From: Catenulispora sp. GP43 | GTDB lineage: Bacteria > Actinomycetota > Actinomycetes > Streptomycetales > Catenulisporaceae | Direction of reading: 5' to 3' | Assembly: GCF_041260665.1 (NCBI RefSeq) | Contig: NZ_JBGCCT010000005.1 | Coordinates: forward strand, 124,001 to 188,000 | Length of the DNA: 64,000 nucleotides | Shown here: positions 18,576 through 27,794 of the stretch, one piece after another | Position numbering within the stretch: the first letter of the stretch is position 1 | Layout of the letters: every line of letters starts with the position of its first letter | Notes under the pieces: model-generated | The model's database searches: none | What the model saw: the letters and a program-made list of their open reading frames with translations, nothing else | Told to the model about the DNA's origin: nothing | Program-made: the position numbers and the translations under genes

Positions 18576-18707
18576 CCTGTAGGGCTTCTCCCACCGCGGG
18601 AGGGGTCCCTGCCGTTCGCATCCCTATCGAGGCTCACCACGCTCATGGTGGTGGGCTGCCTTTCGGTGTTTCCGCACCGGACGACCGATACCAGTTAAGG
18701 AACCAAC

Positions 18708-18821
18708 ATGAAGGTCAAGCCCAGCGTCAAGAAGATCTGTGACAAGTGCAAGGTGATCCGTCGCCACGGCCGCGTCATGGTGATCTGCGAGAACCTGCGC
18801 CACAAGCAGCGTCAGGGCTGA
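18708..18821 (+). CDS. rpmJ: 50S ribosomal protein L36, zinc-binding form
   Basis: A 37-residue protein, [20 protein letters not shown] at the start, then [17 protein letters not shown]. Cys11, Cys14, Cys27 and His32 form the usual zinc site, so this is the C+ form. It lies between infA and rpsM as in most bacteria. TTAAGGAACC is its ribosome-binding region. Confidence 0.97.
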   Translation: MKVKPSVKKICDKCKVIRRHGRVMVICENLRHKQRQG

Positions 18822-19007
18822 GCTGAAGCTCACCGGCCGGCTCCGCAACAAGCCGGCTTGATGTAACCCGCAGCGTCCCGACCCCGCGAGCTCCCGCCAT
18901 AGGGCTCGCGGATGAGACCCCCGGCCCGGAGGCCGGAGACCTGGTCAGGCACCAGGACCGGCGCTGCATCGACACCTCCGGATGAAACAGAAACAGGAGC
19001 CTGCCTG

Positions 19008-19388
19008 ATGGCACGTCTCTCTGGTGTGGACATCCCGCGCGAAAAGCGTCTGGAGATCGCCCTCACCTACATCTACGGCATCGGCCGGACCCGCTCGCAG
19101 CAGACGTGCGCGGAGACCGGCATCAACCCGAACACGCGCGTGAAGGACCTGACGGAGGACGACCTCGTCAAGCTCCGCCAGTGGATCGACACGAACTACC
19201 GCGTCGAGGGCGACCTTCGCCGTGAGGTCCAGGCGGACATCCGCCGCAAGATCGAGATCGGCTGCTACCAGGGCGTCCGGCACCGCAAGGGCCTGCCGGT
19301 GCACGGTCAGCGCACCCACACCAACGCGCGTACGCGCAAGGGCCCGCGCAAGGCCATCGCCGGCAAGAAGAAGGCCGGCCGGAAGTAG
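19008..19388 (+). CDS. rpsM: 30S ribosomal protein S13
   Basis: 126 residues from the ATG at 19008. It starts [20 protein letters not shown], includes [12 protein letters not shown], and closes with [20 protein letters not shown] and a basic tail. S13 contacts the P-site tRNA and bridges to the 50S. CAGGAGCC supplies the ribosome-binding site. The in-frame extension back to 18912 is intergenic and lacks family similarity. A stem (CCGCGAGC 18884-18891 with GCTCGCGG 18904-18911) lies in the rpmJ-rpsM leader. Confidence 0.98.
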   Translation: MARLSGVDIPREKRLEIALTYIYGIGRTRSQQTCAETGINPNTRVKDLTEDDLVKLRQWIDTNYRVEGDLRREVQADIRRKIEIGCYQGVRHRKGLPVHGQRTHTNARTRKGPRKAIAGKKKAGRK

Positions 19389-19463
19389 TCCAGCCACGGA
19401 CCGGACTCCATCTGGTTGTCAGTGGCACCGGACCGATCACCTCAATCAGGAGAACCCAGCACA

Positions 19464-19874
19464 ATGCCTCCCCAGAGCCGTAAGGCCGGCGCCAAGGCTC
19501 CCAAGCTGCGCCGCAAGGAAAAGAAGAACGTCGCCCACGGGCACGCTCACATCAAGAGCACGTTCAACAACACCATCGTCTCGATCACCGACCCGCAGGG
19601 CAACGTGATCGCGTGGGCGAGCTCGGGTCAGGTGGGCTTCAAGGGCTCGCGCAAGTCGACCCCGTTCGCCGCTCAGATGACCGCCGAGGCCGCCGCCCGC
19701 CGCGCCATGGAGCACGGCATGAAGAAGGTCGACGTGTTCGTCAAGGGTCCCGGCTCCGGCCGCGAGACCGCCATCCGGTCGCTGCAGCAGACCGGCCTGG
19801 AGGTCGGATCCATCAACGACGTCACCCCTTCGCCGCACAACGGCTGCCGTCCGCCGAAGCGCCGGCGCGTCTGA
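19464..19874 (+). CDS. rpsK: 30S ribosomal protein S11
   Basis: 136 residues from the ATG at 19464 ([20 protein letters not shown]). The core has [20 protein letters not shown], the [14 protein letters not shown] loop, and ends [20 protein letters not shown]11 lies on the 30S platform near the E site. AGGAGAA lies about 10 nt upstream. Confidence 0.98.
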   Translation: MPPQSRKAGAKAPKLRRKEKKNVAHGHAHIKSTFNNTIVSITDPQGNVIAWASSGQVGFKGSRKSTPFAAQMTAEAAARRAMEHGMKKVDVFVKGPGSGRETAIRSLQQTGLEVGSINDVTPSPHNGCRPPKRRRV

Positions 19875-19894
19875 GCTAGGAGAGAAGAACAAAC

Positions 19895-20521
19895 ATGGCC
19901 CGTTACACCGGCCCCGACTGCAAGCGCTGCCGCCGCGAGAAGACCAAGCTCTTCCTCAAGGGCAGCAAGTGCGATGGCCCGAAGTGCCCGATCGAGATCC
20001 GTCCCTACCCCCCGGGTGAGCACGGCCGCGGTCGCACCAAGGAGAACGAGTACCTGCTCCAGCTTCGCGAGAAGCAGAAGACCGCCCGTATCTACGGCGT
20101 TCTGGAGAAGCAGTTCCGCGGTTACTACGAGGAGGCCAACCGCAAGGGCGGCAAGACGGGTGAGAACCTGCTCCGCATCCTCGAGTCCCGCCTGGACAAC
20201 GTGGTCTACCGCGCCGGCTTCGCCAAGTCCCGCGACCACGCGCGCCAGCTGGTGCGCCACGGCCACATCCTGATCAACGGCCACAAGGCGAACATCCCCT
20301 CGATGCGGGTCACCCCGAGCGACATCGTCGAGGTGCGCAAGGAGAGCCTGGAGCTCACCCCGTTCGTGGTCGCCCGCGCCGAGGCCGGCGAGCGTGCCGT
20401 GCCGGCGTGGATCGAGGTCATCCCGTCGAAGATGCGGATCCTCGTGCACTCCCTCCCGGAGCGTGCTGTCATTGACACGCAGGTCCAGGAGCAGCTGATC
20501 GTCGAGCTCTACTCCAAGTAG
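19895..20521 (+). CDS. rpsD: 30S ribosomal protein S4, four-cysteine form
   Basis: 208 residues. Cys9, Cys12, Cys26 and Cys31 near the N terminus form the zinc site of the C+ class. The S4 RNA-binding domain near residues 95-155 has LESRLDNVVYRAGFAKSRDH, QLVRHGHILINGHKANIPSM. S4 is a primary 16S binder and, in many bacteria, a translational repressor of the alpha operon. AGGAGAGAAG precedes the ATG. A strong hairpin begins 12 nt after the stop. Confidence 0.97.
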   Translation: MARYTGPDCKRCRREKTKLFLKGSKCDGPKCPIEIRPYPPGEHGRGRTKENEYLLQLREKQKTARIYGVLEKQFRGYYEEANRKGGKTGENLLRILESRLDNVVYRAGFAKSRDHARQLVRHGHILINGHKANIPSMRVTPSDIVEVRKESLELTPFVVARAEAGERAVPAWIEVIPSKMRILVHSLPERAVIDTQVQEQLIVELYSK

Positions 20522-20532
20522 CAGCTCGTCTG

Positions 20533-20561
20533 CCGGCGAGGCGGCCTGTCCGCCTCGCCGG
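20533..20561 (+). other. Strong U-less hairpin between rpsD and rpoA
   Basis: A perfect 12-bp stem, CCGGCGAGGCGG (20533-20544) with CCGCCTCGCCGG (20550-20561), around a 5-nt CCTGT loop. No T-run follows. It could be a partial (I-shaped) terminator or an mRNA-processing or stabilising element ahead of rpoA. Confidence 0.7.
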
Positions 20562-20616
20562 TGCACCATCCCGTGGCTGGTAAATAGCGGCCGGCCCAGG
20601 CAACGGAGGATCCACC

Positions 20617-21642
20617 GTGCTTATCGCACAGCGCCCCACCCTCACCGAGGAGATCATCGATGAGTACCGTTCGCGGTTCCTCATCGAGCCGCTGGAGCCC
20701 GGCTTCGGCTACACCCTCGGCAACTCGCTGCGCCGGACGCTTCTGTCGTCCATCCCCGGCGCCGCGGTGACGTCCATCCGGATCGACGGCGTGCTCCACG
20801 AGTTCACCACGATCCCGGGTGTGAAGGAGGACGTCACCGACCTCATCCTGAACATCAAGCAGCTGGTCGTCTCCTCGGAGATCGACGAGCCGGTGACCAT
20901 GTACCTGCGCAAGCAGGGCCCGGGCACCGTCACCGCCGCCGACATCGCCCCGCCGGCCGGCGTCGAGGTCCACAACCCCGAGCTGATCATCGCCACGCTC
21001 AACGGCAAGGGCAAGCTCGAGATGGAGCTCACCGTCGAGCGCGGCCGCGGCTACGTCAGCGCGGTGCAGAACAAGCAGGCGGGCCAGGAGATCGGGCGCA
21101 TCCCGATCGACTCGATCTACTCGCCGGTGCTGAAGGTCAAGTACGACGTCGAGGCCACCCGCGTCGAGCAGCGGACCGACTTCGACCGCCTGGTGCTGGA
21201 CGTGGAGACCAAGCAGTCGATGCGCCCGCGCGACGCCGTGGCCTCCGCCGGTAAGACGCTGGTGGAGCTGTTCGGCCTGGCGCGCGAGCTGAACATCGAG
21301 GCCGAGGGCATCGACATGGGCCCGTCCCCGACGGACGCCGCCCTGGCCGCCGACCTGGCGCTGCCGATCGAGGACCTGGAGCTGACGGTCCGGTCGTACA
21401 ACTGCCTCAAGCGCGAGGGCATCCACACCGTGGGCGAGCTCGTCGCCCGCAGCGAGGCCGACCTGCTGGACATCCGCAACTTCGGTGCGAAGTCCATCGA
21501 CGAGGTCAAGGTCAAGCTGATGAGCATGGGCCTGGCTCTGAAGGACAGCCCGCCCGGATTCGACCCCTCGCTCGTGGTGGACAACCAGTACGACGAGGAA
21601 GAGGACCTGGACTCCGGCTACGCGGAGACCGAGGAGCTGTAA
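20617..21642 (+). CDS. rpoA: RNA polymerase alpha subunit
   Basis: 341 residues. The N-terminal dimerisation domain (about 1-235) has [20 protein letters not shown] and the later [12 protein letters not shown] and [20 protein letters not shown] blocks. The C-terminal domain (about 250-320) has [20 protein letters not shown] and [16 protein letters not shown], which bind UP elements and activators. An acidic tail ends it. GTG start with ACGGAGG 8 nt upstream. Hairpins flank the gene on both sides. Confidence 0.98.
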   Translation: MLIAQRPTLTEEIIDEYRSRFLIEPLEPGFGYTLGNSLRRTLLSSIPGAAVTSIRIDGVLHEFTTIPGVKEDVTDLILNIKQLVVSSEIDEPVTMYLRKQGPGTVTAADIAPPAGVEVHNPELIIATLNGKGKLEMELTVERGRGYVSAVQNKQAGQEIGRIPIDSIYSPVLKVKYDVEATRVEQRTDFDRLVLDVETKQSMRPRDAVASAGKTLVELFGLARELNIEAEGIDMGPSPTDAALAADLALPIEDLELTVRSYNCLKREGIHTVGELVARSEADLLDIRNFGAKSIDEVKVKLMSMGLALKDSPPGFDPSLVVDNQYDEEEDLDSGYAETEEL

Positions 21643-21651
21643 GGCTCCCCA

Positions 21652-21680
21652 CCGACGGCGCGCACCCTGCGCGCCGTCGG
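21652..21680 (+). other. Strong U-less hairpin between rpoA and rplQ
   Basis: A perfect 12-bp stem CCGACGGCGCGC (21652-21663) with GCGCGCCGTCGG (21669-21680) and loop ACCCT, beginning 10 nt after the rpoA stop and without a T-run. Same design as the rpsD-rpoA hairpin. Confidence 0.7.
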
Positions 21681-21731
21681 CTCATGATCCCGGGTACCTG
21701 ACACGGCCCGAGACACCAAGGAGAAGAAGCA

Positions 21732-22256
21732 ATGCCCCAGCCGAAGAAGGGCGCCCGCCTCGGCGGCTCCCCGGCCCACCAGAAGCTGATCCTGGCGAAC
21801 CTCGCCAAGTCGCTGTTCGAGCACGACCAGATCACCACCACCGAGGCCAAGGCGCGCCTGCTGCGCCCCTACGCCGAGCGGCTGATCACCAAGGCCAAGA
21901 AGGGCGACCTGCACAACCGTCGCCAGGTCCTGGCCGTGCTCCGCGACAAGGACATCGTCTTCCGCCTGTTCGACGAGATCGCGCCGAACTACGAGAACCG
22001 CCCCGGCGGCTACACCCGCATCATCAAGGCCGGCAACCGCAAGGGCGACAACGCCCCCATGGCCGTGATCCAGCTGGTCGAGGCCCTGACGGTGCAGCAG
22101 ACCGCGGTCCGCGAGGCCGAGGCCGCCACCAAGCGGGCCAGCAAGAAGACCGCCGCCCCGGCGCCGGCCAAGGCCGAGGCCGAGGTCGTCGAGGAGGCTC
22201 CGGTCGTCGAGGCCGAGGCCGAGACCACCGAGGCTGAGGCTGCCGAGAAGGAGTAA
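21732..22256 (+). CDS. rplQ: 50S ribosomal protein L17 with Ala/Glu-rich tail
   Basis: 174 residues. The first 120 are the L17 core: [39 protein letters not shown] and the closing [18 protein letters not shown]. Residues from about 128 on form an acidic Ala/Glu/Val extension absent from E. coli L17; such tails are seen in actinomycetes. L17 lies at the base of the 50S near the tunnel exit. AAGGAGAAG lies 6-7 nt before the ATG. Confidence 0.97.
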   Translation: MPQPKKGARLGGSPAHQKLILANLAKSLFEHDQITTTEAKARLLRPYAERLITKAKKGDLHNRRQVLAVLRDKDIVFRLFDEIAPNYENRPGGYTRIIKAGNRKGDNAPMAVIQLVEALTVQQTAVREAEAATKRASKKTAAPAPAKAEAEVVEEAPVVEAEAETTEAEAAEKE

Positions 22257-22271
22257 GTCCTTCTGGTGTTC

Positions 22272-22311
22272 GTGGAAGCCCGCCGTCTCTTCGGAGGCGG
22301 CGGGCTTCCAC
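22272..22311 (+). terminator. Long UUCG-capped hairpin after rplQ
   Basis: An 18-bp stem (22272-22289 with 22294-22311, one G-U pair) is capped by a UUCG tetraloop, an exceptionally stable RNA hairpin. No T-run follows. It lies 15 nt after the rplQ stop and 10 nt before the stop of the convergent gene, so it probably works as a bidirectional U-less terminator. Confidence 0.75.
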
Positions 22312-22321
22312 GTGGGCGGCG

Positions 22322-22798
22322 TCAGTCTCCCGAGATGCCCCAGAAGGCGACTTCGGTGACGGCGCCACTGTCGTCGTGGAGCTGTACGCACGCGCCGATC
22401 GAGCCATTGAGCACGTCGATCTGCTGGTTCATGGTCATGCGCTCGAAGTCGGCGCGGCTCGGCTGCGGGCTCCCGAACACCGCCTCGGCCTGCTCCGCCG
22501 GCACGACCCGGATACCGCCCCGGCTGCCGATGCCGCCCGCGTCCAAGATGGAGTGGGTGCCGCTCGACGCGATGTCCGTCAGTTCGATGATCCGCGGGTC
22601 GTCATAGTCGTTCTCGCCCAGCTCCAGCGCGGCGATCTCGGCGAAGAGCGCTTCGAGCTCAGCGAACGTGGCAGGCTTCGGGATCGAATCGAACCAGAAG
22701 TAGTCGTCCTCGTCGAAGACCCGGCGGCGCAGATTCGCCAGGGTCGTGGCCAGGTCCGTGTCGAAGGGCTCTATGTAGTCCCATCCCGAAGCTCCCAT
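22322..22798 (-). CDS. Hypothetical protein, MGASGWDY-type
   Basis: 158 residues from the ATG at 22798. I recall similar small acidic proteins in Streptomyces that also open with MGASGWDY and have the pattern [10 protein letters not shown] and GTHSILD. No function is known to me. It has no signal peptide or TM segment and is rich in Asp/Glu; [16 protein letters not shown] at about 90-105 is the most conserved-looking part. The frame continues open upstream past the repeat, but no better start is seen. It lies divergent from truA across a 9-bp tandem repeat. Confidence 0.75.
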   Translation of the reverse strand: MGASGWDYIEPFDTDLATTLANLRRRVFDEDDYFWFDSIPKPATFAELEALFAEIAALELGENDYDDPRIIELTDIASSGTHSILDAGGIGSRGGIRVVPAEQAEAVFGSPQPSRADFERMTMNQQIDVLNGSIGACVQLHDDSGAVTEVAFWGISGD

Positions 22799-22822
22799 GG
22801 CCGCGCATCCTGCCAGCGCCGA

Positions 22823-22873
22823 CTGACAGCCCTGACAGCCCTGACAGCCCTGACAGAGCTGACAACACTGACC
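22823..22873. repeat. 9-bp tandem repeat (CTGACAGCC)n between divergent genes
   Basis: Five full 9-bp units and part of a sixth: three perfect CTGACAGCC copies (22823-22849), then CTGACAGAG, CTGACAACA and CTGACC. It sits in the 102-bp gap between the minus-strand hypothetical gene and truA, where their promoters should lie. Copy number may vary by slippage and may alter promoter geometry. Confidence 0.9.
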
Positions 22874-22900
22874 GCCGACCCCCTGCGCCACAATGGACCG

Positions 22901-23755
22901 ATGAGCACCGACCCCGCCCCCGGCCACGTCCGCGTCCGCCTCGACCTGGCCTACGACGGCACCGCCTTCTCCGGGTGGGCCATCCAGCCCGGGCGGCGGA
23001 CGGTGTGCGGGGAGCTGACCTCGGCGCTGTCGACGATCCTGCGGCAGGAGGTGACGCTGGTCGTCGCCGGCCGCACCGATGCCGGGGTGCACGCCAGCGG
23101 GCAGGTCGCGCATCTGGACGTCCCCGCCGTGCTGTGGGCCGAGCACGAGGAGCGGCTGCTGCGGCGGCTGGCGGCCGTCCTGCCGGGGGATGTGCGGGTC
23201 TGGTCGGCCGCGCCGGCTCCGGAGGGCTTCGACGCCCGCTTCGCGGCCAAGGGGCGCCGCTACGCCTACCGCGTCACCGACGTGCCCTACGGGCCGCATC
23301 CGCTGCGCCGCAACGACGTCACGTGGCATCCGCGGCCGCTGGACCCGGCGCTGATGAACGAGGCGGCGGCCGCGCTGCTCGGCGAGCACGACTTCGCCTC
23401 CTTCTGCAAGAAGCGCGAGGGCGCCACCACCATCCGCTGCCTCACCCGGCTGGAGTGGACGCGCGAGGCGCCGACGTCGCTGACGCCCGCCGGGCTGCTG
23501 GTCGCCGACGTCCGGGCCGACGCCTTCTGCCACTCCATGGTGCGCTCGCTGGTCGGCGCGCTGCTGGCGGTGGGGGAGGGGCGACGGCCGGTGGGCGATC
23601 CGGGCCGCATCCTCGCCGAGGAGGTCCGCTCGCCCGAGGTGAAGGTCGCGCCGCCGCAGGGGCTGACGCTGGAGGAAGTCGTCTATCCCGCAGACTCCGA
23701 ACTGGCCGCCCAGCAGGAGAAGACGCGGCGGATCAGGGTGCTGGGCGCGGACTAG
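22901..23755 (+). CDS. truA: tRNA pseudouridine(38-40) synthase TruA
   Basis: 284 residues from the ATG at 22901. It makes pseudouridine in the anticodon arm of tRNAs. The catalytic Asp lies in [16 protein letters not shown] (about 51-66). Other family blocks are [32 protein letters not shown] and the C-terminal [20 protein letters not shown]. Its position after rplQ is the normal one. The start is set by the MSTDP...[10 protein letters not shown] context; the open frame upstream overlaps the antisense gene. Confidence 0.96.
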   Translation: MSTDPAPGHVRVRLDLAYDGTAFSGWAIQPGRRTVCGELTSALSTILRQEVTLVVAGRTDAGVHASGQVAHLDVPAVLWAEHEERLLRRLAAVLPGDVRVWSAAPAPEGFDARFAAKGRRYAYRVTDVPYGPHPLRRNDVTWHPRPLDPALMNEAAAALLGEHDFASFCKKREGATTIRCLTRLEWTREAPTSLTPAGLLVADVRADAFCHSMVRSLVGALLAVGEGRRPVGDPGRILAEEVRSPEVKVAPPQGLTLEEVVYPADSELAAQQEKTRRIRVLGAD

Positions 23756-23784
23756 GCTGCCGGGGAGCTGACGAGCGCACGAGG

Positions 23785-24330
23785 TCAGGAGCCGGCAGCC
23801 GACGCCGGCCGGGCGTTCCGCAGCCGGATCCCGCTGAACCCCAGCGTCGTGGTGATCACCTGGTCCCAGAACGGCAGCAGCGTCGGGAGCACCCTGAGCT
23901 GGATGTCCGCCTCCTCATACAGCGCGAACAAGTCGCCCACGCGCTCCGGCGGCCCGAGCGGGACTACCTCCGTCTCGGCGACGTGCGCGTTCACCGGGTC
24001 GCCGAACGGCCGGAAGTCCCGTGCGTCAAGCCGGTACGCGTACAACTCCGTCGTCCGCATCCGCTCCAGCCAGCCGTACTCCACAGCGTGCACCCGCAGC
24101 CCGCCCCCGGGACCGATGATCCGTTCCCGGTCCTCCTCCGTGGTCTCTGGCGTCACCCACGCCATAGCGCGCGGACACTGTCGGGGAAACCAGTAGTCGG
24201 GCGCACGGTCGTAGGCGACCGCCCACACGTAGGCTTCCTGCTGCTGGGCCGTGGCGGCGACGTGGGGCGAGAAGCGGGTGATCGTCGGATCTTCCGAGAA
24301 ATGCAGGACTTGGCCTGGTTCCGGTCGCAT
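23785..24330 (-). CDS. DUF6886-like hypothetical protein
   Basis: 181 residues. The N-terminal LHFSEDPTITRFSPH pattern and AYVWAVAYDRAPDYWFPRQCPR match a family of uncharacterised proteins that I recall as DUF6886. No TM or signal segment. The function is unknown; the paired SEDP and Y-x(3)-A-P-x-Y/F-W motifs suggest a small catalytic or ligand-binding fold. It converges on truA with a 29-bp gap and follows the FMN reductase gene on the same strand. Confidence 0.75.
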   Translation of the reverse strand: MRPEPGQVLHFSEDPTITRFSPHVAATAQQQEAYVWAVAYDRAPDYWFPRQCPRAMAWVTPETTEEDRERIIGPGGGLRVHAVEYGWLERMRTTELYAYRLDARDFRPFGDPVNAHVAETEVVPLGPPERVGDLFALYEEADIQLRVLPTLLPFWDQVITTTLGFSGIRLRNARPASAAGS

Positions 24331-24339
24331 CCGTCCGTT

Positions 24340-24825
24340 CTACCGCAAGGCCTCTACTACCGCGCCGATACTTTTCCGTGCATCGGGATCCGCTAAGGCA
24401 ATCCGTACACAGGCGTCCTCCACAATCGCCGCACCTGTGTACTCCAGAACCGTGCGCAAGGTGGCGATGGCGCCCTCACCCCGCCCAGGGTTCGCGGCGT
24501 TGATCCACCCTGTCGGCTTGTCGCAGATCTCTGTCCCACCCACGGTCCAGTCCAGCAAGTTCTTGAAGGAACCCGGCAGTGTGCCCGCGTACTCGGGCGT
24601 ACAGACGAGCACCGCATCGGCCTCCGCTATAGCGCGGCGTAGTCCGGCGACGGACTCGGGAAGCGGATCGGTGTCCAGATCCGGGTTGAAGTGAGGAAGC
24701 TCTCCCAGACCCTCATAGAACACCGCACTATCCGGTTCCCCGACCACCTCCTGCACCAGCCGTAGCATGGCCTCGTTCGAGGACCCCTCGCGCACCGACC
24801 CGCACAGCAGCAGCACCTGAACCAT
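24340..24825 (-). CDS. NADPH-dependent FMN reductase family protein
   Basis: 161 residues with a flavodoxin-like fold. The FMN phosphate loop is GSVREGSSNEAML (about 9-21), and the family motif TPEYAGTLPGSFKNLLDW lies near residue 75-93. It resembles chromate/quinone reductases (ChrR/SsuE-like) that reduce FMN or quinones with NAD(P)H in the cytosol. Probably cotranscribed with the DUF6886-like gene 10 bp downstream. Divergent from the ABC-F gene. Confidence 0.88.
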   Translation of the reverse strand: MVQVLLLCGSVREGSSNEAMLRLVQEVVGEPDSAVFYEGLGELPHFNPDLDTDPLPESVAGLRRAIAEADAVLVCTPEYAGTLPGSFKNLLDWTVGGTEICDKPTGWINAANPGRGEGAIATLRTVLEYTGAAIVEDACVRIALADPDARKSIGAVVEALR

Positions 24826-24881
24826 GCACCGACGCTATAACCACTCGCGCGACTAAGAAGGCCTGAGCGAGACTGCCACCT

Positions 24882-26543
24882 ATGGGCCATATCGACGTCA
24901 ACAGCCTCCAGTACCACCTCCCGGACGGCCGCATCCTGCTGGAGGACGTGTCGTTCCGGATCGGCGACGGCGACAAGGCGGCCCTGGTCGGCGCGAACGG
25001 CGCGGGCAAGACCACCCTGCTGCGGCTGATCGCCGGCGACGTCGAGCCGACCGGCGGCGCCGTGGTCCGCTCCGGCGGCCTCGGCGTGATGCGGCAGTTC
25101 GTGGACCGCAAGCCGCAGGACGGCGAAGAACCGCCGACCGTGCGCACTCTCCTGTTGTCCGTCGCGCAGCCTGCGCTCCAGAAGGCCGCGGCGGAGTTGG
25201 AGGCCGCGGAACTGGCCATGATGGAGGACGAGTCCGAGCCGACCCAGATGCGTTACGCACAGGCGCTCGTCGACTGGGGCGACGCAGGCGGCTATGAAGC
25301 GGAAACGCTATGGGACACCTGCTGCACCATCGCTATTGGCATTCCCTATATCCAGGCACAGTTCCGCGCCGCCTCTACGCTCTCCGGCGGTGAGCAGAAG
25401 CGCCTCGTCCTGGAAGCCCTCCTGCGCGGCCCGGATCAGGTGCTCCTGCTCGACGAGCCGGACAACTTCCTGGACGTCCCCGGCAAGCGCTGGCTGGAAG
25501 AGGCCATCAACGAGACCGTCAAGACGGTCCTGTTCGTCACCCACGACCGCGAACTCCTGGCGCGTACCGCCAAGAAGATCGTCACCGTGGAGGTCGGTTC
25601 CAGCGGCGGCATCGGCGGCTCCGTCTGGATCCACGGCGGCGGCTTCGGGAACTACCACGAGGCCCGCAAGGCCCGCTTCGACCGCTTCGAAGAACTCCTG
25701 CGCCGCTGGGAAGAGGAACACCGCAGGCTCAAGGACCTGGTGAACACTCTCCGCCAGCAAGCGAAGATCAGCCCCGACATGGCCGCCAAGTACCGCGCCA
25801 TGTGCACGCGCCTGGAGAAGTTCGAGCAGGCGGGTCCGCCTCCGGCGCCGCCGCGCGAGCAACAGGTGAAGATGCGCCTTAAGGGCGGCCGTACCGGTGT
25901 CCGCGCTTTCGAGTGCGTGGATCTGGAGCTGAGCGGCCTTATGAAGCCGTTCTCTACGGAAGTCTTCTATGGGGAACGCGTAGCGGTTCTCGGAGGGAAC
26001 GGCTCAGGGAAGTCCCACTTCCTCCGTCTCCTGGCGGGTGAGGACATCGCCCACACCGGCACCTTCAAACTCGGCGCGCGCGTCGTCCCCGGACACTTCC
26101 GCCAGACGCACCGCCAGCCGGCGCTGGAGCAGAAGACTCTCCTGGAGATCCTCTGGGAGGAGTTCTCTTTCCAACGCGACAACGCGTCCCCGACGCTCGC
26201 GCGCTATGCGCTGAATCAACAGGCGGAGCAACGCTTCGGCAACCTTTCCGGAGGCCAGCAGGCGCGGTTCCAGATCCTGCGCCTGGAGCTGACCGGCTCC
26301 ACGATGCTCCTGCTGGACGAGCCGACCGACAACCTGGACCTGATGTCGGCGGACGCGCTGGAGGCCGGCCTGGAGGCGTACCAGGGCACCGTGATCGCCG
26401 TCACGCACGACCGGTGGTTCGCCCGCGGCTTCGACCGCTACCTGGTCTTCGGCTCCGACGGCCGGGTCTACGAGGCGCCCGAACCGGTGTGGGACGAGCG
26501 CCGGCCGGACCGCAGGCCGGTCAAGTCCGGTGCGAAGTCATGA
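24882..26543 (+). CDS. ABC-F family ATPase
   Basis: 553 residues, two ABC domains and no membrane segment. Domain 1 has Walker A GANGAGKTT (37-45), signature LSGGEQKRLVLEA and Walker B LLLDEPDNFLD. Domain 2 has GGNGSGKSH, LSGGQQARFQIL and LLLDEPTDNLD. The linker between them (about 265-325) is helical and charged. ABC-F proteins act on the ribosome: translation factors such as EttA, or antibiotic ribosome protection (ARE). The first Walker B reads DEPDNFLD rather than the usual DEPTNHLD, and the second Walker A ends GKSH rather than GKST/S. It lies 200 bp upstream of rplM, but that does not decide its role. Confidence 0.93.
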   Translation: MGHIDVNSLQYHLPDGRILLEDVSFRIGDGDKAALVGANGAGKTTLLRLIAGDVEPTGGAVVRSGGLGVMRQFVDRKPQDGEEPPTVRTLLLSVAQPALQKAAAELEAAELAMMEDESEPTQMRYAQALVDWGDAGGYEAETLWDTCCTIAIGIPYIQAQFRAASTLSGGEQKRLVLEALLRGPDQVLLLDEPDNFLDVPGKRWLEEAINETVKTVLFVTHDRELLARTAKKIVTVEVGSSGGIGGSVWIHGGGFGNYHEARKARFDRFEELLRRWEEEHRRLKDLVNTLRQQAKISPDMAAKYRAMCTRLEKFEQAGPPPAPPREQQVKMRLKGGRTGVRAFECVDLELSGLMKPFSTEVFYGERVAVLGGNGSGKSHFLRLLAGEDIAHTGTFKLGARVVPGHFRQTHRQPALEQKTLLEILWEEFSFQRDNASPTLARYALNQQAEQRFGNLSGGQQARFQILRLELTGSTMLLLDEPTDNLDLMSADALEAGLEAYQGTVIAVTHDRWFARGFDRYLVFGSDGRVYEAPEPVWDERRPDRRPVKSGAKS

Positions 26544-26743
26544 GCACCTCCCGCCATCGGGTAAAGTGGTGGCTTGGTGCGTTCGACCCGCGCCGGTACG
26601 AGACCATGACCCTGGCGTTGCATCCGGGGAAAGCGGCAGGGTACGGCGAGGTCAATTCGCGCCTTTAGGCATGCCTTGTACTCACGACGACGGCGTGCTT
26701 CTTCACCGCGTAAACGTCTACGACACACGCCAGGAGCATTTCC

Positions 26744-27187
26744 GTGCGTACGTTCAGCCCCAAGCCCGGTGACGTGCAGCGTCAGTGGCACGTCATCGAT
26801 GCCCGTGACGTCGTTCTCGGCCGTCTCGCCTCGCAGACCGCGCAGCTTCTGCGCGGGAAGCACAAGGCGATCTTCGCGCCGCACGTCGACACCGGCGACT
26901 TCGTCATCATCATCAACGCCGAGAAGGTTCACCTCTCCGGCAACAAGCGCGAGGACAAGCTCGCGTACCGGCACTCCGGCTACCCGGGCGGTCTGCGTTC
27001 CGTCAAGTACGGCGACCTGATCGACAAGGACCCGCGCAAGGCCATCGAGAAGGCCGTCCGCGGCATGCTGCCGAAGAACTCCCTGGGCCGCCAGCAGCTG
27101 TCGAAGCTGAAGGTGTACCGCGGCGAGGAGCACCCGCACGCCGCGCAGAAGCCCGAGCCGTTCGTCATCAACCAGGTCGCGCAGTAG
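26744..27187 (+). CDS. rplM: 50S ribosomal protein L13
   Basis: 147 residues. [20 protein letters not shown] at the start is typical of actinobacterial L13, followed by [19 protein letters not shown] and [19 protein letters not shown]. It is an early 23S binder. GTG start with CAGGAG 9 nt upstream. rpsI follows after 42 bp. The 200-bp region 26544-26743 should carry the rplM promoter; I see no convincing -35/-10 pair. Confidence 0.97.
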   Translation: MRTFSPKPGDVQRQWHVIDARDVVLGRLASQTAQLLRGKHKAIFAPHVDTGDFVIIINAEKVHLSGNKREDKLAYRHSGYPGGLRSVKYGDLIDKDPRKAIEKAVRGMLPKNSLGRQQLSKLKVYRGEEHPHAAQKPEPFVINQVAQ

Positions 27188-27229
27188 TCCCGGCCACTCC
27201 ACTCTTCTTAGATTTCCCAGAAAGGAACT

Positions 27230-27754
27230 GTGGCTGTGACCGAGGTCGACACCACCACCGAGACCGTTGACGAGTTCGCCGGCGACGGCACCGAGGAGGA
27301 GCTCACCGAGTACACCTCCGAGACCCCCGCGGCCGCGGCCGCCCCGGTCGTGCGCCGTACGGCCAGCACCTCCGGCCAGGGCCTGGGCCGCCGCAAGGAG
27401 GCCATCGCCCGCGTCCGGATCGTGCCGGGCACCGGCACCTGGAAGATCAACGGCCGCACCCTGGACTCCTACTTCCCGAACAAGGTCCACCAGCAGCTGG
27501 TGAACGACCCGTTCAAGGTCCTGGAGCTGGACGGCGCGTACGACGTCGTCGCCCGCATCGACGGCGGCGGCATCTCCGGCCAGGCCGGCGCGCTGCGCCT
27601 GGGCGTGGCCCGCGCGCTGAACGCGGCGGACCTGGAGAACAACCGGGCGACGCTGAAGAAGGCCGGCTTCCTGACCCGGGACCCCCGCGCCACCGAGCGC
27701 AAGAAGGCCGGTCTGAAGAAGGCCCGTAAGGCGCCGCAGTACAGCAAGCGCTAA
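27230..27754 (+). CDS. rpsI: 30S ribosomal protein S9 with acidic N-terminal extension
   Basis: 174 residues. The first 45 form an acidic Thr/Glu arm typical of actinobacterial S9. The core has [19 protein letters not shown], then [19 protein letters not shown] and the basic end [20 protein letters not shown] with a terminal KAPQYSKR that reaches the P-site tRNA. GTG at 27230 or 27236 could be the start; AAAGGA at 27221-27226 is better spaced for the second. Confidence 0.96.
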   Translation: MAVTEVDTTTETVDEFAGDGTEEELTEYTSETPAAAAAPVVRRTASTSGQGLGRRKEAIARVRIVPGTGTWKINGRTLDSYFPNKVHQQLVNDPFKVLELDGAYDVVARIDGGGISGQAGALRLGVARALNAADLENNRATLKKAGFLTRDPRATERKKAGLKKARKAPQYSKR

Positions 27755-27794
27755 ATCACCGACTGTCCGCGATCGAGTGCGGACGCACGGTGGA

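Noticed and set aside
22823-22873. CRISPR-like array
   Set aside because: The 9-bp units are directly adjacent with no spacers, and no cas gene is present.
22799-23533. Long minus-strand frame upstream of the MGASGWDY protein
   Set aside because: It is antisense to truA and passes through the tandem repeat; translated parts look like shadow sequence.
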